DNA of 49,735 nucleotides from Verrucomicrobiota bacterium. Its GTDB lineage: Bacteria > Verrucomicrobiota > Verrucomicrobiia > Chthoniobacterales > Terrimicrobiaceae. Below are positions 32,174 to 42,123 of the stretch, one piece after another; the stretch's first letter is position 1; the number at the start of each line of letters is the position of its first letter. The stretch spans positions 1 through 49,735 of the forward strand of contig JAPLTF010000078.1 in NCBI GenBank assembly GCA_026398275.1, given 5' to 3'. A program made the position numbers and the translations under genes. The notes beneath the pieces were generated by a model. That model was not told the DNA's origin. It saw only the letters and a list, made by a program, of their open reading frames with translations, and did no database searches.

Positions 32174-34722
32174 GAGAAGACGAGCTTTCCCTTCTCGACC
32201 CCGGCCTGGATTTTGTCGCCGTCGCCGAAATGACCGTCCAGGATTTGGAGGCTGAGCGGGTCGAGGATTTCCTTTTGGATCACGCGCTTGAGCGGGCGGG
32301 CTCCGTAGGCCGGGTCGTATCCCTCGCGGGCGATATGCGTCTTCGCGGCGTCGGTGAGCGTGAGCTGGATGTTCTGCTTCTCAAGGCGCTCGAGCAGGCG
32401 CCGGAGCTGGATGTCCACGATCCGGGTGATCTGCTTTTCGTCGAGCCGGTCGAAGATGATGGTCTCGTCAATCCGGTTCAGGAACTCCGGGCGGAAGTGC
32501 CCGCGGAGGGCCTCCATCACGCGGCGGTTGCGCTCTTCGACATCGAGGTCCTCCATGATGAACTGGCTCCCGATGTTTGACGTGAGGATGATGACGGTAT
32601 TCTTAAAATCCACCGTGCGCCCCTGCCCGTCGGTGATGCGCCCGTCGTCGAGGACCTGGAGCAGGACGTTGAAGACATCGCCGTGCGCTTTTTCCACCTC
32701 GTCGAAAAGCACGACGCTGTAGGGCTTGCGCCGGACCGCCTCGCTGAGCTGGCCGCCCTCCTCGTAGCCGACATATCCCGGAGGGGCTCCGATCAGGCGG
32801 GCGACCGTGTGCTTCTCCATGTATTCCGACATGTCGAGGCGTATGATCGCGCCCTCGTCGTCGAAGAGAAATTCCGCGAGCGCCTTCGAAAGCTCGGTCT
32901 TGCCGACCCCGGTGGGACCGAGAAACAGAAACGATCCGATCGGGCGGTTTTCGTCCTGGAGCCCGGCGCGGGCGCGGCGGACGGCATTCGAGACCGCCTT
33001 GATCGCCTGCTGCTGGCCGACGACGCGTTCCATGAGACGCTCCTCCATTTTCACGAGCTTCGCGCGCTCGCCTTCCTGGAGCCGCGAGACCGGGATGCCG
33101 GTCCAAGTGGCGACAACTTTTGCAATGTCCTCCTCCGTCACCTCCTCCTGGATCATCGTCTCGCCCTCCTGCTTGTGCGGCGACTCGTGCAGGTGCTGAA
33201 GCTCGGGGAGACGTCCGTATTGGATTTCGCTCGCGCGCTGGAGGTCTCCCTTGCGCTGCGCCTGCTCGAGCTCGGCCTTCAGCGATTCGATCTCCTCGGC
33301 AACCTTGCGGGATTTCCCGTGCTCCGCCTTTTCCTTGAGCCAGCGGGCCTTGAGCTGCCCGGCCTCTTCCTTCATGTCAGCGAGTTCCTTTTCGATCTTG
33401 GAAAGCCGCTCGCGGCTGGCGGCGTCCTTTTCCTTTTTCAGGGCGGTGCGCTCCATTTCAAACTGCATGATCTGGCGTTCGAGCTGGTCGATCTCGGTCG
33501 GCATCGATTCGAGCTCGATCTTCAGCCGCGAGGCCGCCTCGTCGATGAGGTCGACCGCCTTGTCCGGAAGGAACCGGTCGCTGATGTAGCGCTGGCTCAG
33601 GATCGCTGCGGCCACCAGCGCGGAGTCCTGAATCCGGACCCCGTGGTGGACCTCGTAGCGTTCCTTGAGCCCGCGGAGGATCGCGATCGTGTCCTCGACG
33701 CTCGGCTCGTTCACCATCACCGGCTGGAAGCGGCGCTCGAGCGCCGCGTCCTTTTCGATATACTTCCGGTATTCGTCCAGCGTGGTCGCCCCGATCGTGC
33801 GCAACTCGCCGCGCGCGAGCTGGGGCTTGAGGAGATTCGAGGCATCCATCGAGCCCTCGGCCGCGCCCGCCCCGACAATCGTGTGAAGCTCATCAATGAA
33901 AAGGATCACCTCGCCCTCGCTGGAGGTCACCTCCTTCAAAAATGCCTTGAGCCGGTCCTCGAATTCCCCTCGGAATTTCGCGCCCGCCACCATCGCGCCG
34001 ATATCCATCGCGACGAGCCGCTTGTTCTTGAGCGACTCCGGAACATCCCCGCTCACGATCCGCCGGGCGAGCCCCTCGACGATCGCCGTCTTGCCCACGC
34101 CGGGCTCGCCGATGAGGACCGGGTTGTTCTTCGTGCGGCGCGACAGCACCTGCATCGTACGGCGGATTTCCTCGTCCCGTCCGATCACCGGATCGATCTT
34201 CCCCTTGCGCGCCAACTCGGTGAGGTCGCGACCGTATTTTTCAAGCGTCTGGTATTTTCCCTCCGGGTCCTGGTCCGTCACCCGCTGGTTGCCGCGGATC
34301 TCGACCAACGCCTTCATCAGTCGGTCGCGGGTCACCCCGCTGTCCTTGAGCAGCTTTGCGGCGGATGATCCGGAACCGATCAGCGCGATCAGGTAATGCT
34401 CCGCGCTCAGGAACTCGTCCTTGAGCTTCGCCATCTCGCCCTCCGCCGCATCAAGGGTTTTGCGCAGCTCGTTGGAAAGCTGAGGCTGCGCGCCTCCGCG
34501 GGCTTTCGAAAATCCTGCGATGGCATCGTTCAACCGAGCCTCCAGCGTGGAGGCGGAAACGCCGAGCTTCTCCAGCAGCGGGCGCGTCAGGCCATCCGCC
34601 TGCCCGACAAGCGCGAGAAGAAAATGCTCGTTGGTGATTTCCGGATTGTCGTTCTTGGACGCGAGGTCGAGCGCTGCATTCAGCGCCTCCTGCATCTTGG
34701 CGGTGAATTTGTCGGGTCTCAT
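32164..34722 (-). CDS. clpB: ATP-dependent disaggregase ClpB
   Basis: The 852-aa Hsp100 chaperone has an N-terminal Clp repeat domain ([20 protein letters not shown]). AAA1 contains Walker [16 protein letters not shown] and [20 protein letters not shown]. The ClpB-specific coiled-coil middle domain spans about residues 400-520. AAA2 contains [37 protein letters not shown] and the C-terminal arginine-finger region [12 protein letters not shown]. It works with DnaK to resolve aggregates in the cytoplasm. I see no CIRCE or clear heat-shock promoter in the 230-base upstream gap. Length and order are standard. Confidence 0.97.
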   Translation of the reverse strand: MRPDKFTAKMQEALNAALDLASKNDNPEITNEHFLLALVGQADGLTRPLLEKLGVSASTLEARLNDAIAGFSKARGGAQPQLSNELRKTLDAAEGEMAKLKDEFLSAEHYLIALIGSGSSAAKLLKDSGVTRDRLMKALVEIRGNQRVTDQDPEGKYQTLEKYGRDLTELARKGKIDPVIGRDEEIRRTMQVLSRRTKNNPVLIGEPGVGKTAIVEGLARRIVSGDVPESLKNKRLVAMDIGAMVAGAKFRGEFEDRLKAFLKEVTSSEGEVILFIDELHTIVGAGAAEGSMDASNLLKPQLARGELRTIGATTLDEYRKYIEKDAALERRFQPVMVNEPSVEDTIAILRGLKERYEVHHGVRIQDSALVAAAILSQRYISDRFLPDKAVDLIDEAASRLKIELESMPTEIDQLERQIMQFEMERTALKKEKDAASRERLSKIEKELADMKEEAGQLKARWLKEKAEHGKSRKVAEEIESLKAELEQAQRKGDLQRASEIQYGRLPELQHLHESPHKQEGETMIQEEVTEEDIAKVVATWTGIPVSRLQEGERAKLVKMEERLMERVVGQQQAIKAVSNAVRRARAGLQDENRPIGSFLFLGPTGVGKTELSKALAEFLFDDEGAIIRLDMSEYMEKHTVARLIGAPPGYVGYEEGGQLSEAVRRKPYSVVLFDEVEKAHGDVFNVLLQVLDDGRITDGQGRTVDFKNTVIILTSNIGSQFIMEDLDVEERNRRVMEALRGHFRPEFLNRIDETIIFDRLDEKQITRIVDIQLRRLLERLEKQNIQLTLTDAAKTHIAREGYDPAYGARPLKRVIQKEILDPLSLQILDGHFGDGDKIQAGVEKGKLVFSKS

Positions 34723-34951
34723 AGGGGAAGAGATAAGTTATCACGATGCCTGGAGGATGACAACATCGGCACGACGCAAAGCCGCGGCCAACGGATCATT
34801 AGCTCCCCTGCGCTCCCCGGAATGTCACGGTTCGAGGCGCTTTCTTCGTGCGCTGACGCTGGCGCACATCGTGCGCGGGATCCGAAAAAGCGGGGAAATC
34901 TTGAGCATGGGCTTTCCTCGCGATGCGGTGATGGTTTAGGCTCAGCGACGC

Positions 34952-36196
34952 GTGACCCCGTTCGAAATATCCGTTCTCTTTTTCCTTCAACTCGCCGTGA
35001 TCCTCGGCTTCTGCCGCATGGTCGGCTGGGTCGCGGCGCGGCTCGGCCAGCCGCAGGTTGTCGGGGAGATGATTGCCGGGGTGATCCTCGGCCCGTCGGT
35101 TTTCGGGGCGTTGGCACCCGCCCTGCAGGCGGCCTTGTTTCCGCCGGCGTCGAAGCCGGTTCTGTTTGCGGTCTGCCAGCTCGGACTTTCGGTTTACATG
35201 TTCCTTGTGGGTGTCGAATTTGATGCGGGGCTGATCAAATCGCGCTTCCGGAGCGCGGCGGCGGTTTCGATTTCCGGGATCCTCGCCCCGTTTGCGCTCG
35301 GGGCGGCGGCGGCATGGCTCCTGGCCCCGCACTGGCCGCTGTTCTCAGAAAAAACCAGCGCATGGGAGGGCATGCTTTTCATGGGGGCCGCGATGTCGAT
35401 CACCGCCTTTCCGATGCTGGCCCGGATCATCTACGAGAGGGGCCTCACCGGAACCTCGCTCGGCACGCTGGCGCTCGCCGCCGGATCGATCGACGATGCC
35501 GCGGCCTGGTGCGTGCTGGCGATCGTGCTGGCCAGCTTTGCCGGGAACCCGCTGGTCGCGGTGGTGGCGATCGGCGGCGGCCTCGCCTACGTCCTCGTGG
35601 TCTGGCTGCTCGGAGCCCCCCTGCTGAAATTCATGGCGGCAAAGACCGAGAAGCGTGGCGGCATGACGCACGCGATGCTCGGCACGACATTGTCGCTTGT
35701 CATGCTGGGAGCCTGGTTCACGGACAGGATCGGGATCTACGCCGTCTTCGGGGCCTTCATCCTCGGGGTCGCGGTGCCGAAAGGATTCTTTGCGCAGGCC
35801 CTGCACAAGCATCTGGAGAAAATGACGACGGCCTTCCTGCTGCCGCTGTTCTTCATCTACTCGGGGCTGAACACAAAGATCGGCCTGATCATCTCGCCGC
35901 ACCTCCTCGGGGTGACGCTCCTGCTGCTCTTCCTGGCGATTGCCGGCAAGGGCGTGGCCTGCGCCACAGCCGCCTGGCTGAACGGGGAATCCCCCCGCGA
36001 GGCCCTCGCCATCGGAACGCTGATGAATGCGCGCGGCCTCATGGAGCTGATCATCCTCAACATCGGGCTTGAACACGGGGTCATAACGCCCACACTTTTC
36101 ACCATGCTGGTCGTCATGGCGGTCGTCACCACACTCATGGCCACTCCCGCGTTCAATTTTGTCCGCCGGGGCGAACCGGAAATCACACCTGCATGA
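34952..36196 (+). CDS. CPA2-family cation:proton antiporter
   Basis: The start is GTG 34952. The 414-aa product has about twelve TM helices. Family features include GQPQVVGEMIAGVILGPSVF in the third helix region, the TMs after QLGLSVYMFLVGVEFD, MSITAFPMLARIIYERGL, the two Asp of AAGSIDDAAAWCVLA and LFFIYSGLNTKIGL at the end of the transport core. No C-terminal RCK/TrkA domain follows, so it is a short Kef/NapA-type exchanger, probably Na+ or K+ for H+ in the inner membrane. It overlaps the YqgE gene by ATGA. The 229-base upstream gap holds a GC-rich hairpin GTGCGC..GCGCAC near 34850. Confidence 0.9.
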   Translation: MTPFEISVLFFLQLAVILGFCRMVGWVAARLGQPQVVGEMIAGVILGPSVFGALAPALQAALFPPASKPVLFAVCQLGLSVYMFLVGVEFDAGLIKSRFRSAAAVSISGILAPFALGAAAAWLLAPHWPLFSEKTSAWEGMLFMGAAMSITAFPMLARIIYERGLTGTSLGTLALAAGSIDDAAAWCVLAIVLASFAGNPLVAVVAIGGGLAYVLVVWLLGAPLLKFMAAKTEKRGGMTHAMLGTTLSLVMLGAWFTDRIGIYAVFGAFILGVAVPKGFFAQALHKHLEKMTTAFLLPLFFIYSGLNTKIGLIISPHLLGVTLLLLFLAIAGKGVACATAAWLNGESPREALAIGTLMNARGLMELIILNIGLEHGVITPTLFTMLVVMAVVTTLMATPAFNFVRRGEPEITPA

Positions 36197-36726
36197 GGAA
36201 TGCGGCCAACAACCTGACCGGCTCGATCCTGGTCTCCCACCCCTCCCTTCGCGATCCCCGGTTCCGGAAGACGATCCTTTTTCTTTCGCATCACAGCGAG
36301 GAGGAGGGGGCGACCGGATTGGTGCTGAACCGTCCGTTGAACCAGATGCTGGACCAGGTTCCCGGGGTGCCCGGGATTCCCATGTTCTACGGGGGCCCGG
36401 TCGAGGTGGACCACATCCTTCTCGCAAGCCTGCAGTGGAGGGATCACCCCACCGTCGTGGCGTTCCGGGCATTCGCAGGGCGGACCGGCGAGGAATTGGT
36501 CGACGACGAATGGCTTCCCGGGCTCAGGGCCTTCGCGGGCTATGCCGGCTGGAGCAGGGGCCAGCTCGAAGGGGAGATCGCCGAGCACTCATGGATCGTC
36601 ATCCCCCCCACGCGCGAAATTGTTGAGATGCCCTGTCCGGACAACATCTGGAGGGACATCATGAAAATGTCGGGCCCGATGATGCACCTGCTCTCCGAGG
36701 CTCCGGACCATCCGGAGAGGAACTGA
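36193..36726 (+). CDS. YqgE/AlgH-family protein
   Basis: The 177-aa product matches the YqgE/AlgH family (COG1678), a compact protein of unknown biochemical role named for an alginate phenotype in Pseudomonas. Recognisable segments: GSILVSHPSLRDPRFRKTI, FLSHHSEEEGATGLVLNRPL and YGGPVEVDHILL, then GYAGWSRGQLEGEIAEHSW. It starts inside the antiporter stop codon, so it is co-translated with it. The end converges on trpF with 12 bases between the stop codons. Confidence 0.9.
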   Translation: MRNAANNLTGSILVSHPSLRDPRFRKTILFLSHHSEEEGATGLVLNRPLNQMLDQVPGVPGIPMFYGGPVEVDHILLASLQWRDHPTVVAFRAFAGRTGEELVDDEWLPGLRAFAGYAGWSRGQLEGEIAEHSWIVIPPTREIVEMPCPDNIWRDIMKMSGPMMHLLSEAPDHPERN

Positions 36727-36738
36727 GCCGGACGGCAA

Positions 36739-37389
36739 TCAATCCCGCCGTTTTTTCGCCTCGTGGACAAACTGCCGGACAAGGTATTCGTCCTTGTGCC
36801 GGGCGCTCAGCTCAACACCGCTGGCGACATCCACAGCATTGGGCCGCACAATCCGGATGGCCTGTCGCACGTTCTGCACGTTCAAGCCGCCGGCGAGGAT
36901 GAAGCGCCTCTCCGGGTGGGCCCCGACAAAATCCCGGACGACGTCCCAATCCAGCCGCTGCCCGGTTCCCCCGTAGGCCTTGGCAGTCCACCCGTCGAAA
37001 AGGAGATTGTTCGTCGGGAAGGAAAGCGAGCCCTCGACAACCTCCGGCCCGGAAACCCGGATCGCCTTGATCCAGCGCGCGAATCCCGCCTGCGCACAGG
37101 CTTCGGGGTGTTCGTCCCCGTGGAACTGAATCATTTCAAAACACCCGGCATCGCGGAGCATGTCCAGCAGGCCATGCGAGGGGTTCACCACAACAGCCAC
37201 CCTGTCCGCCGTGTCTCCGAGATCGCGGATCCAGGGAATCGCTTCCTCGGGATCGATGTATCTGGATGATCCGGGGTAGAAATTAAACCCGACGGCATCC
37301 GCTCCGGCCGATACGCACATGCTGGCATCGGCCAGGCTGGTGACGCCGCAAATTTTGACATGGGATTCGGGGGAATCCAGGAAGCTCAT
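36739..37389 (-). CDS. trpF: Phosphoribosylanthranilate isomerase
   Basis: The 216-aa TIM-barrel enzyme isomerises N-(5-phosphoribosyl)anthranilate in tryptophan synthesis. The general base Cys14 is in HVKICGVTS. Other family elements are DAVGFNFYPGSSRY, EMIQFHGDEHPEACAQAGF, the general-acid Asp in LLFDGWTAKAYGGTG, and FILAGGLNVQNVRQAI with NAVDVASGVE for phosphate binding. The Met at 37389 is preferred; 13 further upstream residues are possible but not family-like. It is separated from other trp genes. The upstream small membrane gene ends 19 bases before its start. Confidence 0.94.
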   Translation of the reverse strand: MSFLDSPESHVKICGVTSLADASMCVSAGADAVGFNFYPGSSRYIDPEEAIPWIRDLGDTADRVAVVVNPSHGLLDMLRDAGCFEMIQFHGDEHPEACAQAGFARWIKAIRVSGPEVVEGSLSFPTNNLLFDGWTAKAYGGTGQRLDWDVVRDFVGAHPERRFILAGGLNVQNVRQAIRIVRPNAVDVASGVELSARHKDEYLVRQFVHEAKKRRD

Positions 37390-37408
37390 GGCCGGATCGT
37401 GGAGTCGG

Positions 37409-37819
37409 TCATTCGAGCGTGCGGGCATCGGCTTTTTTCATGGCCGGGTGGTGGGTGATCGCGTGGATCTTTCCGTCGCTGGTCCGGAAAAACGAGCTCA
37501 GGATCCAGCTCACCAGGCTGATGATGATGGCACCAAAAAATGCGCTCCAGAACCCCGCGACATAGAATGACGGAATGATCTTCGAGACGAGCAGGAGGAG
37601 CAGCGCGTTGACCACAAAAATAAAGAGCCCCATGGTCACAATAATAAACGGCAGGCTCAGGAGAAGAAGGACGGGCCGGACAAACGCGTTGATGATCCCC
37701 AGCAGCAGGGAGGCTCCGAGGAGGGCACCCACCGGCTCGCACTTGATCCCGGGGACCAGCCTGGTGGCCACAAAGACCGCAATTGTCGTCACAAACCAGC
37801 GGATGAGGAACGCAGCCAT
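37409..37819 (-). CDS. Four-TM phage_holin_4_2-family (PF04020) membrane protein
   Basis: The 136-aa product starts MAAFLIRWFVTTIAVFVATR and has four TM segments: LIRWFVTTIAVFVAT; ALLGASLLLGIINAFV; LLLLSLPFIIVTMGLFIFVV; and FWSAFFGAIIISLVSWILSS. The RPVLLLLSLPFIIVTMGLF and VVNALLLLL phrases are typical of this widespread family of unknown function, named for similarity to phage holins but found as chromosomal genes. It diverges from the DUF2934 gene; the 80-base gap is AT-rich and likely holds both promoters. Confidence 0.85.
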   Translation of the reverse strand: MAAFLIRWFVTTIAVFVATRLVPGIKCEPVGALLGASLLLGIINAFVRPVLLLLSLPFIIVTMGLFIFVVNALLLLLVSKIIPSFYVAGFWSAFFGAIIISLVSWILSSFFRTSDGKIHAITHHPAMKKADARTLE

Positions 37820-37901
37820 GGGAGGATCGTATTTTAATGGAAACTTTTTTGAAGATTTATTTTGCAACGATGGCCGCTTCGGTTGCACAAACGGGTTCAC
37901 C

Positions 37902-38228
37902 ATGTCCAAGAAAAAATCTGAAAAAGAAGGAAAAGAGAAAAAGCACACCGCAAAAAAACCGCCCGTGAAGCCGGCGGTTCCCGCAGTTGAGGATGGGGAG
38001 ACGGCGGCTGTCGAAGCGAAGCCAGCAGCGAAGCCCAAGGTCAGAAAATCCCCGGCAGCCCCGCGCAAGAAGACGGTCAAGGCCCTGGCGATCACGGGCG
38101 ACGACATCGCGCTGCGGGCGTATTTCATCGCGGAGCGCCGTCAGAAAATGGGATGGCACGGGGACAGCACCGGCGACTGGGTGGAGGCCGAGCGCCAGCT
38201 GAAAGCCGAAGCCGCCAGGAAGAAGTAG
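37902..38228 (+). CDS. DUF2934-containing Lys/Pro/Ala-rich protein
   Basis: The 108-aa product starts MSKKKSEKEGKEKKHTAKKP and stays Lys/Ala/Pro-rich (histone-H1-like) for about 65 residues. It ends in a DUF2934 motif: IALRAYFIAERRQKMG then GDSTGDWVEAERQLKAEA. The family is common in soil bacteria and often small and basic; its function is unknown. DNA or RNA binding by the basic tail is inferred from composition only. The gene is divergent from the 4-TM protein and followed by the epimerase gene after about 60 bases. Confidence 0.8.
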   Translation: MSKKKSEKEGKEKKHTAKKPPVKPAVPAVEDGETAAVEAKPAAKPKVRKSPAAPRKKTVKALAITGDDIALRAYFIAERRQKMGWHGDSTGDWVEAERQLKAEAARKK

Positions 38229-38286
38229 ATCCCATTCGAGGGAGCCGGATGTCCTGCAGGGACAAGGCTTCGTCATTCAAATCCTC

Positions 38287-39174
38287 ATGGAGCCCGAGAC
38301 AATCATCCTCACCGGCGCAAGGGGCCGGCTCTCCTCGGTGCTTTCGAAACGTCTGGGGGACAATGTGGTTCCGGTCTCCCGAACAGGCGGGGGGGGGTGC
38401 ATCCTTTATGAGGATTTGCTCCAATCGGGCCTGCTGTCACGGCCGGGAGTGCTTCTGCACAGCGCATGGAGCTCGGTCCCGGCAACCGCGGAGAACCACC
38501 CGGCAAGCGCATGGACCGACGACCTGCCCCTCATGGCAAAGTTGCTGGCCGAGATCGCCAGAGCCCCGGCGAAGTCGCGGCCGCGCTTTGTTTTCTTCTC
38601 GTCGGGGGGAGCCATCTACGGAGAAAGGCGGACCCCCGCCGTGGAGACGGACATGCCCGCACCCCACGGCTGGTATGGATTGGGAAAACTTGCGGGCGAG
38701 CAACTCCTGCAGGCCTTCGCATCACAGTCCGGCCTGGAGGCTTGCTCGCTCAGGATTTCCAATCCTTACGGATTCGGATTCACTCCGGAAAAACCCCAGG
38801 GAATCGTCGGGGCCGCGCTGCACGCGGCGAGGACGGGGCGCCCGATGAATCTCCTCGGCGCCGGCGCTTCAAAAAAGGATTTTCTGCACATGGAGGATCT
38901 CACCTCGGCGATCCAGGCGGTGATTGCGAATCGCCCGACCGGCTGTTTCAACATCTGCTCCGGCCGGTCCACCGCGACCGCTGAGCTCCTTGCCATGATC
39001 GAGACCTCCATCGGGCGGAAGGTTCCGGTTCTGCCCGCCCCTGCAGCCGCATGGGATGTCCAGTCCAGCCTGCTCTCACGCGAAAAATTTGAATCCGCAA
39101 CCGGCTGGGTTCCCGGTTGGGGCCTCGAGGCAGGGATCGCATCCGTGGTTGGCACCGCCATGCGTGCGGAGTAG
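38287..39174 (+). CDS. NAD-dependent epimerase/dehydratase (extended SDR)
   Basis: The 295-aa product has the Rossmann start TIILTGARGRLSSVLSKRL (GxxGxxG-like), the Ser of VFFSSGGAIYG, the catalytic Tyr and Lys in GWYGLGKLAGEQLL and RISNPYGFG after it. The C-terminal substrate part has DFLHMEDLTSAIQAV and CFNICSGRSTATAEL. These match nucleotide-sugar epimerases or reductases of the cell-surface polysaccharide type. The sugar is not identifiable, and no glycosyltransferase is adjacent. The TPR gene converges on it with 13 bases between the stops. Confidence 0.85.
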   Translation: MEPETIILTGARGRLSSVLSKRLGDNVVPVSRTGGGGCILYEDLLQSGLLSRPGVLLHSAWSSVPATAENHPASAWTDDLPLMAKLLAEIARAPAKSRPRFVFFSSGGAIYGERRTPAVETDMPAPHGWYGLGKLAGEQLLQAFASQSGLEACSLRISNPYGFGFTPEKPQGIVGAALHAARTGRPMNLLGAGASKKDFLHMEDLTSAIQAVIANRPTGCFNICSGRSTATAELLAMIETSIGRKVPVLPAPAAAWDVQSSLLSREKFESATGWVPGWGLEAGIASVVGTAMRAE

Positions 39175-39187
39175 CCCGCCTGCACCC

Positions 39188-40249
39188 TTATTTCAGCCAC
39201 CCGATTTTCTTGAGCGATTCCTGATAGGCGGCCGCCTGTTCGCCGAAGAGTGTTCCGGCCGTGGCAATGAGGCGCTGCGCTTCCGGCTTGTTTCCCGCGC
39301 GGAGAGCCTCCGACGCCTGAACATAATACCACTCCACGGAATTGGGATGAACGGAAAGCTCCTTCATCACCTCCCCGGCCATCGGGCGCTCGTCCAGCAG
39401 CGAGTAGCAAAGGTAGCGGCGAAACAAAATGAGCGGATTTTGGGGCAGGCGCTTTCCAGCCCGTTCGTAATAGCCGGCCGCCCGCGTGTAGTCCCCCGAG
39501 GCAAACTCGACTTCGCCCAGGTTGATCAGGGCAGTAGGCAGGCCGGGGGCCAGCTCCAGGGCACGGAGGTATGACTTGCGGGCCTCATCATACTTCTTTT
39601 CGTGGGCCCATACCGTGCCGCTGGCGACGAAGGTTCTTGGATCCTTCGGATAAAACTCTTCGAGCTCCGAAACTGCGACCTTCGCTGCGCTGCCATCATG
39701 CGCAACCAGGGCCGACTGAATCTGCTGAATCAGCTCCATCGCGGGGGGCGTGCGCTGCGGGACGGCGCGCCGGGCGATCCCTTGGGGAGGCTTCGCAAAA
39801 AGTATTGCCAGGCACAAGGTCAGAGAGATCGCCGCTGGAACTCCAAGGTAAAATCCGAGGATCTGGCCGATCGTGAACCGGGCATGAAACCGGCGGACGT
39901 GCCGGCGGAACAATTTCCAGTAAAACCGGAGAAGCCGCATCCACCCGACATGTCTCGCTTTTTTTACGCCGGCACCCGTGGGCTGGAAAATCTCCCCGGG
40001 GGGAGGCTTCACCGATCCACGCCCGACCACCCGCCGGAAGAACCGGCCCGTAACGTTTCCGGATGCCCCCTTCTGCCCCGGCTTCGAGCTCCCCTTCTTC
40101 CCCGCTCCCCTGCGTCCCCGCGGCGGTTTGACTGCGGTCAGACGCTTGGCGGGCAAGCCGGGCTTCGCCGGATCATCTGACGATTCGGCATCCGGCCCGC
40201 CAGTAGTGGGATCGGGCGGAATCGGCGGGGGCGGGTCGGTCGGCTCCAT
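39188..40249 (-). CDS. Membrane-anchored TPR protein with basic Pro/Gly-rich N-terminus
   Basis: The 353-aa product opens with a Pro/Asp/Gly-rich acidic stretch and then a Lys/Arg/Gly-rich one (about residues 1-85). One TM helix follows (LGFYLGVPAAISLTLCLAIL). A periplasmic domain with TPR pairs (about 180-350) shows KYDEARKSYLRALELAPGLP and ASGDYTRAAGYYERAGKRLP, the classical A..Y..A(L/I) repeat. I cannot name a family beyond TPR. It is divergent from dapF with about 140 bases between. Confidence 0.75.
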   Translation of the reverse strand: MEPTDPPPPIPPDPTTGGPDAESSDDPAKPGLPAKRLTAVKPPRGRRGAGKKGSSKPGQKGASGNVTGRFFRRVVGRGSVKPPPGEIFQPTGAGVKKARHVGWMRLLRFYWKLFRRHVRRFHARFTIGQILGFYLGVPAAISLTLCLAILFAKPPQGIARRAVPQRTPPAMELIQQIQSALVAHDGSAAKVAVSELEEFYPKDPRTFVASGTVWAHEKKYDEARKSYLRALELAPGLPTALINLGEVEFASGDYTRAAGYYERAGKRLPQNPLILFRRYLCYSLLDERPMAGEVMKELSVHPNSVEWYYVQASEALRAGNKPEAQRLIATAGTLFGEQAAAYQESLKKIGWLK

Positions 40250-40387
40250 GCGCCTACTCTACACAATGGGCGTCCGGGATCGAGACTTTGATGCCATGCC
40301 CGGCGACCGTCCGCGCGAGAATAAAACTTCCCGCCAAAAAAACTGTTGCCAGGATTCGCGGCCTTGCCCGAATGTGCGGATACGGAA

Positions 40388-41191
40388 ATGAATTTCACCA
40401 AGATGAACGGGGCGGGCAATGACTTTGTCGTTGTGGACCATCGCGATGGGTCGCTCGCTCTTTCGAAGGAATCCATCGCGCGACTCTGCGACCGCCACCG
40501 CGGTGTCGGGGCAGATGGCGTTCTCGCGGTGGAACCCCCGCAGGCCGCCGCCGACTTCCGCATGCGGTATTATAATGCGGATGGCGGGGAGGCGGACATG
40601 TGCGGCAACGGGGCCAGGTGCTTCGCGAGATTTGCCGCGCGCCTTTTGCCCGGGCAGCCGGAAGCGCTGTCCTTCGAGACCCCTGCCGGGCTGATCCGCG
40701 CAAGATTTTCCGGAGACCTCGTCACCATCAACATGAGCGAGCCCCACGGGCTGCGGGAACCGGCCGATCTTGAGATTGACGGTCTCGGCACCTGCAGGGT
40801 GCATTTTCTCAATACCGGCGTGCCCCACGCGGTGGTTTATGTCCCGGATGTCGCTGCGGTGGATATCGCGAAAGCCGGCGCGTCCCTGCGATGGAACCCG
40901 GCCTTTGCGCCTCAGGGCGCAAATGCGAATTTTGCGCAGATCCTCTCGCCGGAAAGCCTCGTGCTCCGGACGTTCGAACGCGGGGTCGAGGGCGAAACCC
41001 TCGCCTGCGGCACCGGCGTCTGCGCGGCCGCCCTCCTCCACCACATGGCTTCGGGAGCTCCACCCCCGGTCTCGGTGCGGGTCCGCGGCGGCGAGACTCT
41101 CGAAGTCGGATTTGATGTCTCCGGATCCGCCCGGAATGTCACCCTCAAGGGACCGGCGGATTTTGTCTTCGACGGGGAAATCAAGTTCTGA
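40388..41191 (+). CDS. dapF: Diaminopimelate epimerase
   Basis: The 267-aa enzyme converts LL- to meso-diaminopimelate for lysine and peptidoglycan. The start MNFTKMNGAGNDFVVVD is invariant in the family and fixes ATG 40388 (42 bases upstream a further in-frame start is not needed). The two catalytic cysteines are Cys72 (ADMCGNGARC) and Cys207 (TLACGTGVCA). Also present are the first-half RHRGVGADGVL and NTGVPHAVV. It is followed by dapA and dapB, with only 59 bases to dapA. Confidence 0.96.
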   Translation: MNFTKMNGAGNDFVVVDHRDGSLALSKESIARLCDRHRGVGADGVLAVEPPQAAADFRMRYYNADGGEADMCGNGARCFARFAARLLPGQPEALSFETPAGLIRARFSGDLVTINMSEPHGLREPADLEIDGLGTCRVHFLNTGVPHAVVYVPDVAAVDIAKAGASLRWNPAFAPQGANANFAQILSPESLVLRTFERGVEGETLACGTGVCAAALLHHMASGAPPPVSVRVRGGETLEVGFDVSGSARNVTLKGPADFVFDGEIKF

Positions 41192-41250
41192 GGCCATCGC
41201 CCGCTGCGGATTTTGTTTCCGTGGAGCAGGTTTCATTGTAGGAAGTTTTT

Positions 41251-42123
41251 ATGTCATTTGCAGGAACCCATACCGCCCTCGTCACTCCGTTCCGCGGCGG
41301 CAAGTTTGATGAGGATGCCTTCCGCTCGCTCATCGAGGATCAGATTGCCGGCGGAATCACCGGGATTGTGCCCGTGGGCACGACCGGAGAGTCCCCGACC
41401 CTGGACTACGACGAGCACAACGAGGTGATCCGCGCCGCCATTGAAGCTGCGGCCGGAAGGTGCATCGTGATGGCCGGCACCGGCTCGAACGCCACATCCG
41501 AAGCAATCGCCCTGACCGTGGAGGCGGAAAAACTCGGGGCGGATGCCGCCCTCCTCGTCGCGCCCTACTACAACAAGCCCTCGCAGGAAGGCCTCTACCG
41601 GCACTTCCGGGCCATTGCCGAGGCGGTAAAAATCCCACTGGTCCTCTACAGCATCCCCGGACGGTGCGGCGTCGAAATCGGTGTGGAGACGGTTGCCCGC
41701 CTCGCCAGGGATTGCCCGAACATCCGAACCATCAAGGAAGCCGGCGGCTCGGTCGAGCGCGTCAGCCAGCTGCGTGCGGCGCTGGATCCCGATTTTGAAA
41801 TCCTCTCCGGCGACGACTCGCTCACGATCCCGTTCCTGTCGGTTGGCGCCGTCGGCGTGATCAGCGTCGCCTCGAATCTTTTCCCGGCGGAAATTTCGAA
41901 AATGGTCCGGCTCTGGCTGGATGGAGACACGTCGGCTGCCCAGGCCCTGCACCGTCGATTCTATAACCTCTTCAAAGACCTCTTCATCGAACCAAACCCG
42001 GTTCCGGCAAAATTCGGCCTTTCGCTCCGCGGAAAAATGTCCGCCGAGGTCCGGCTCCCCCTCTGCGGGATGTCCGAGGCCAACGAATCGCGCGTCCGCA
42101 CGACCCTGGAGGCCCTGAAATGA
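41251..42123 (+). CDS. dapA: 4-Hydroxy-tetrahydrodipicolinate synthase
   Basis: The 290-aa TIM-barrel aldolase condenses pyruvate and aspartate semialdehyde. The Schiff-base Lys162 is in RTIKEAGGS, the catalytic Tyr133 in VLYSIPGR, and the Thr pair in GTTGESPTL. The phrase YNVPGR of many family members is YSIPGR here, a conservative change outside the key residues. The gene carries LRGKMSAEVRLPLCGM at its C-terminal end. It overlaps dapB by ATGA and is part of the dapF-A-B-folK group. Confidence 0.96.
   Translation: MSFAGTHTALVTPFRGGKFDEDAFRSLIEDQIAGGITGIVPVGTTGESPTLDYDEHNEVIRAAIEAAAGRCIVMAGTGSNATSEAIALTVEAEKLGADAALLVAPYYNKPSQEGLYRHFRAIAEAVKIPLVLYSIPGRCGVEIGVETVARLARDCPNIRTIKEAGGSVERVSQLRAALDPDFEILSGDDSLTIPFLSVGAVGVISVASNLFPAEISKMVRLWLDGDTSAAQALHRRFYNLFKDLFIEPNPVPAKFGLSLRGKMSAEVRLPLCGMSEANESRVRTTLEALK

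Noticed and set aside
32683-34368. 561-aa plus-strand ORF opposite clpB
   Set aside because: Antisense shadow; clpB is complete on the other strand.
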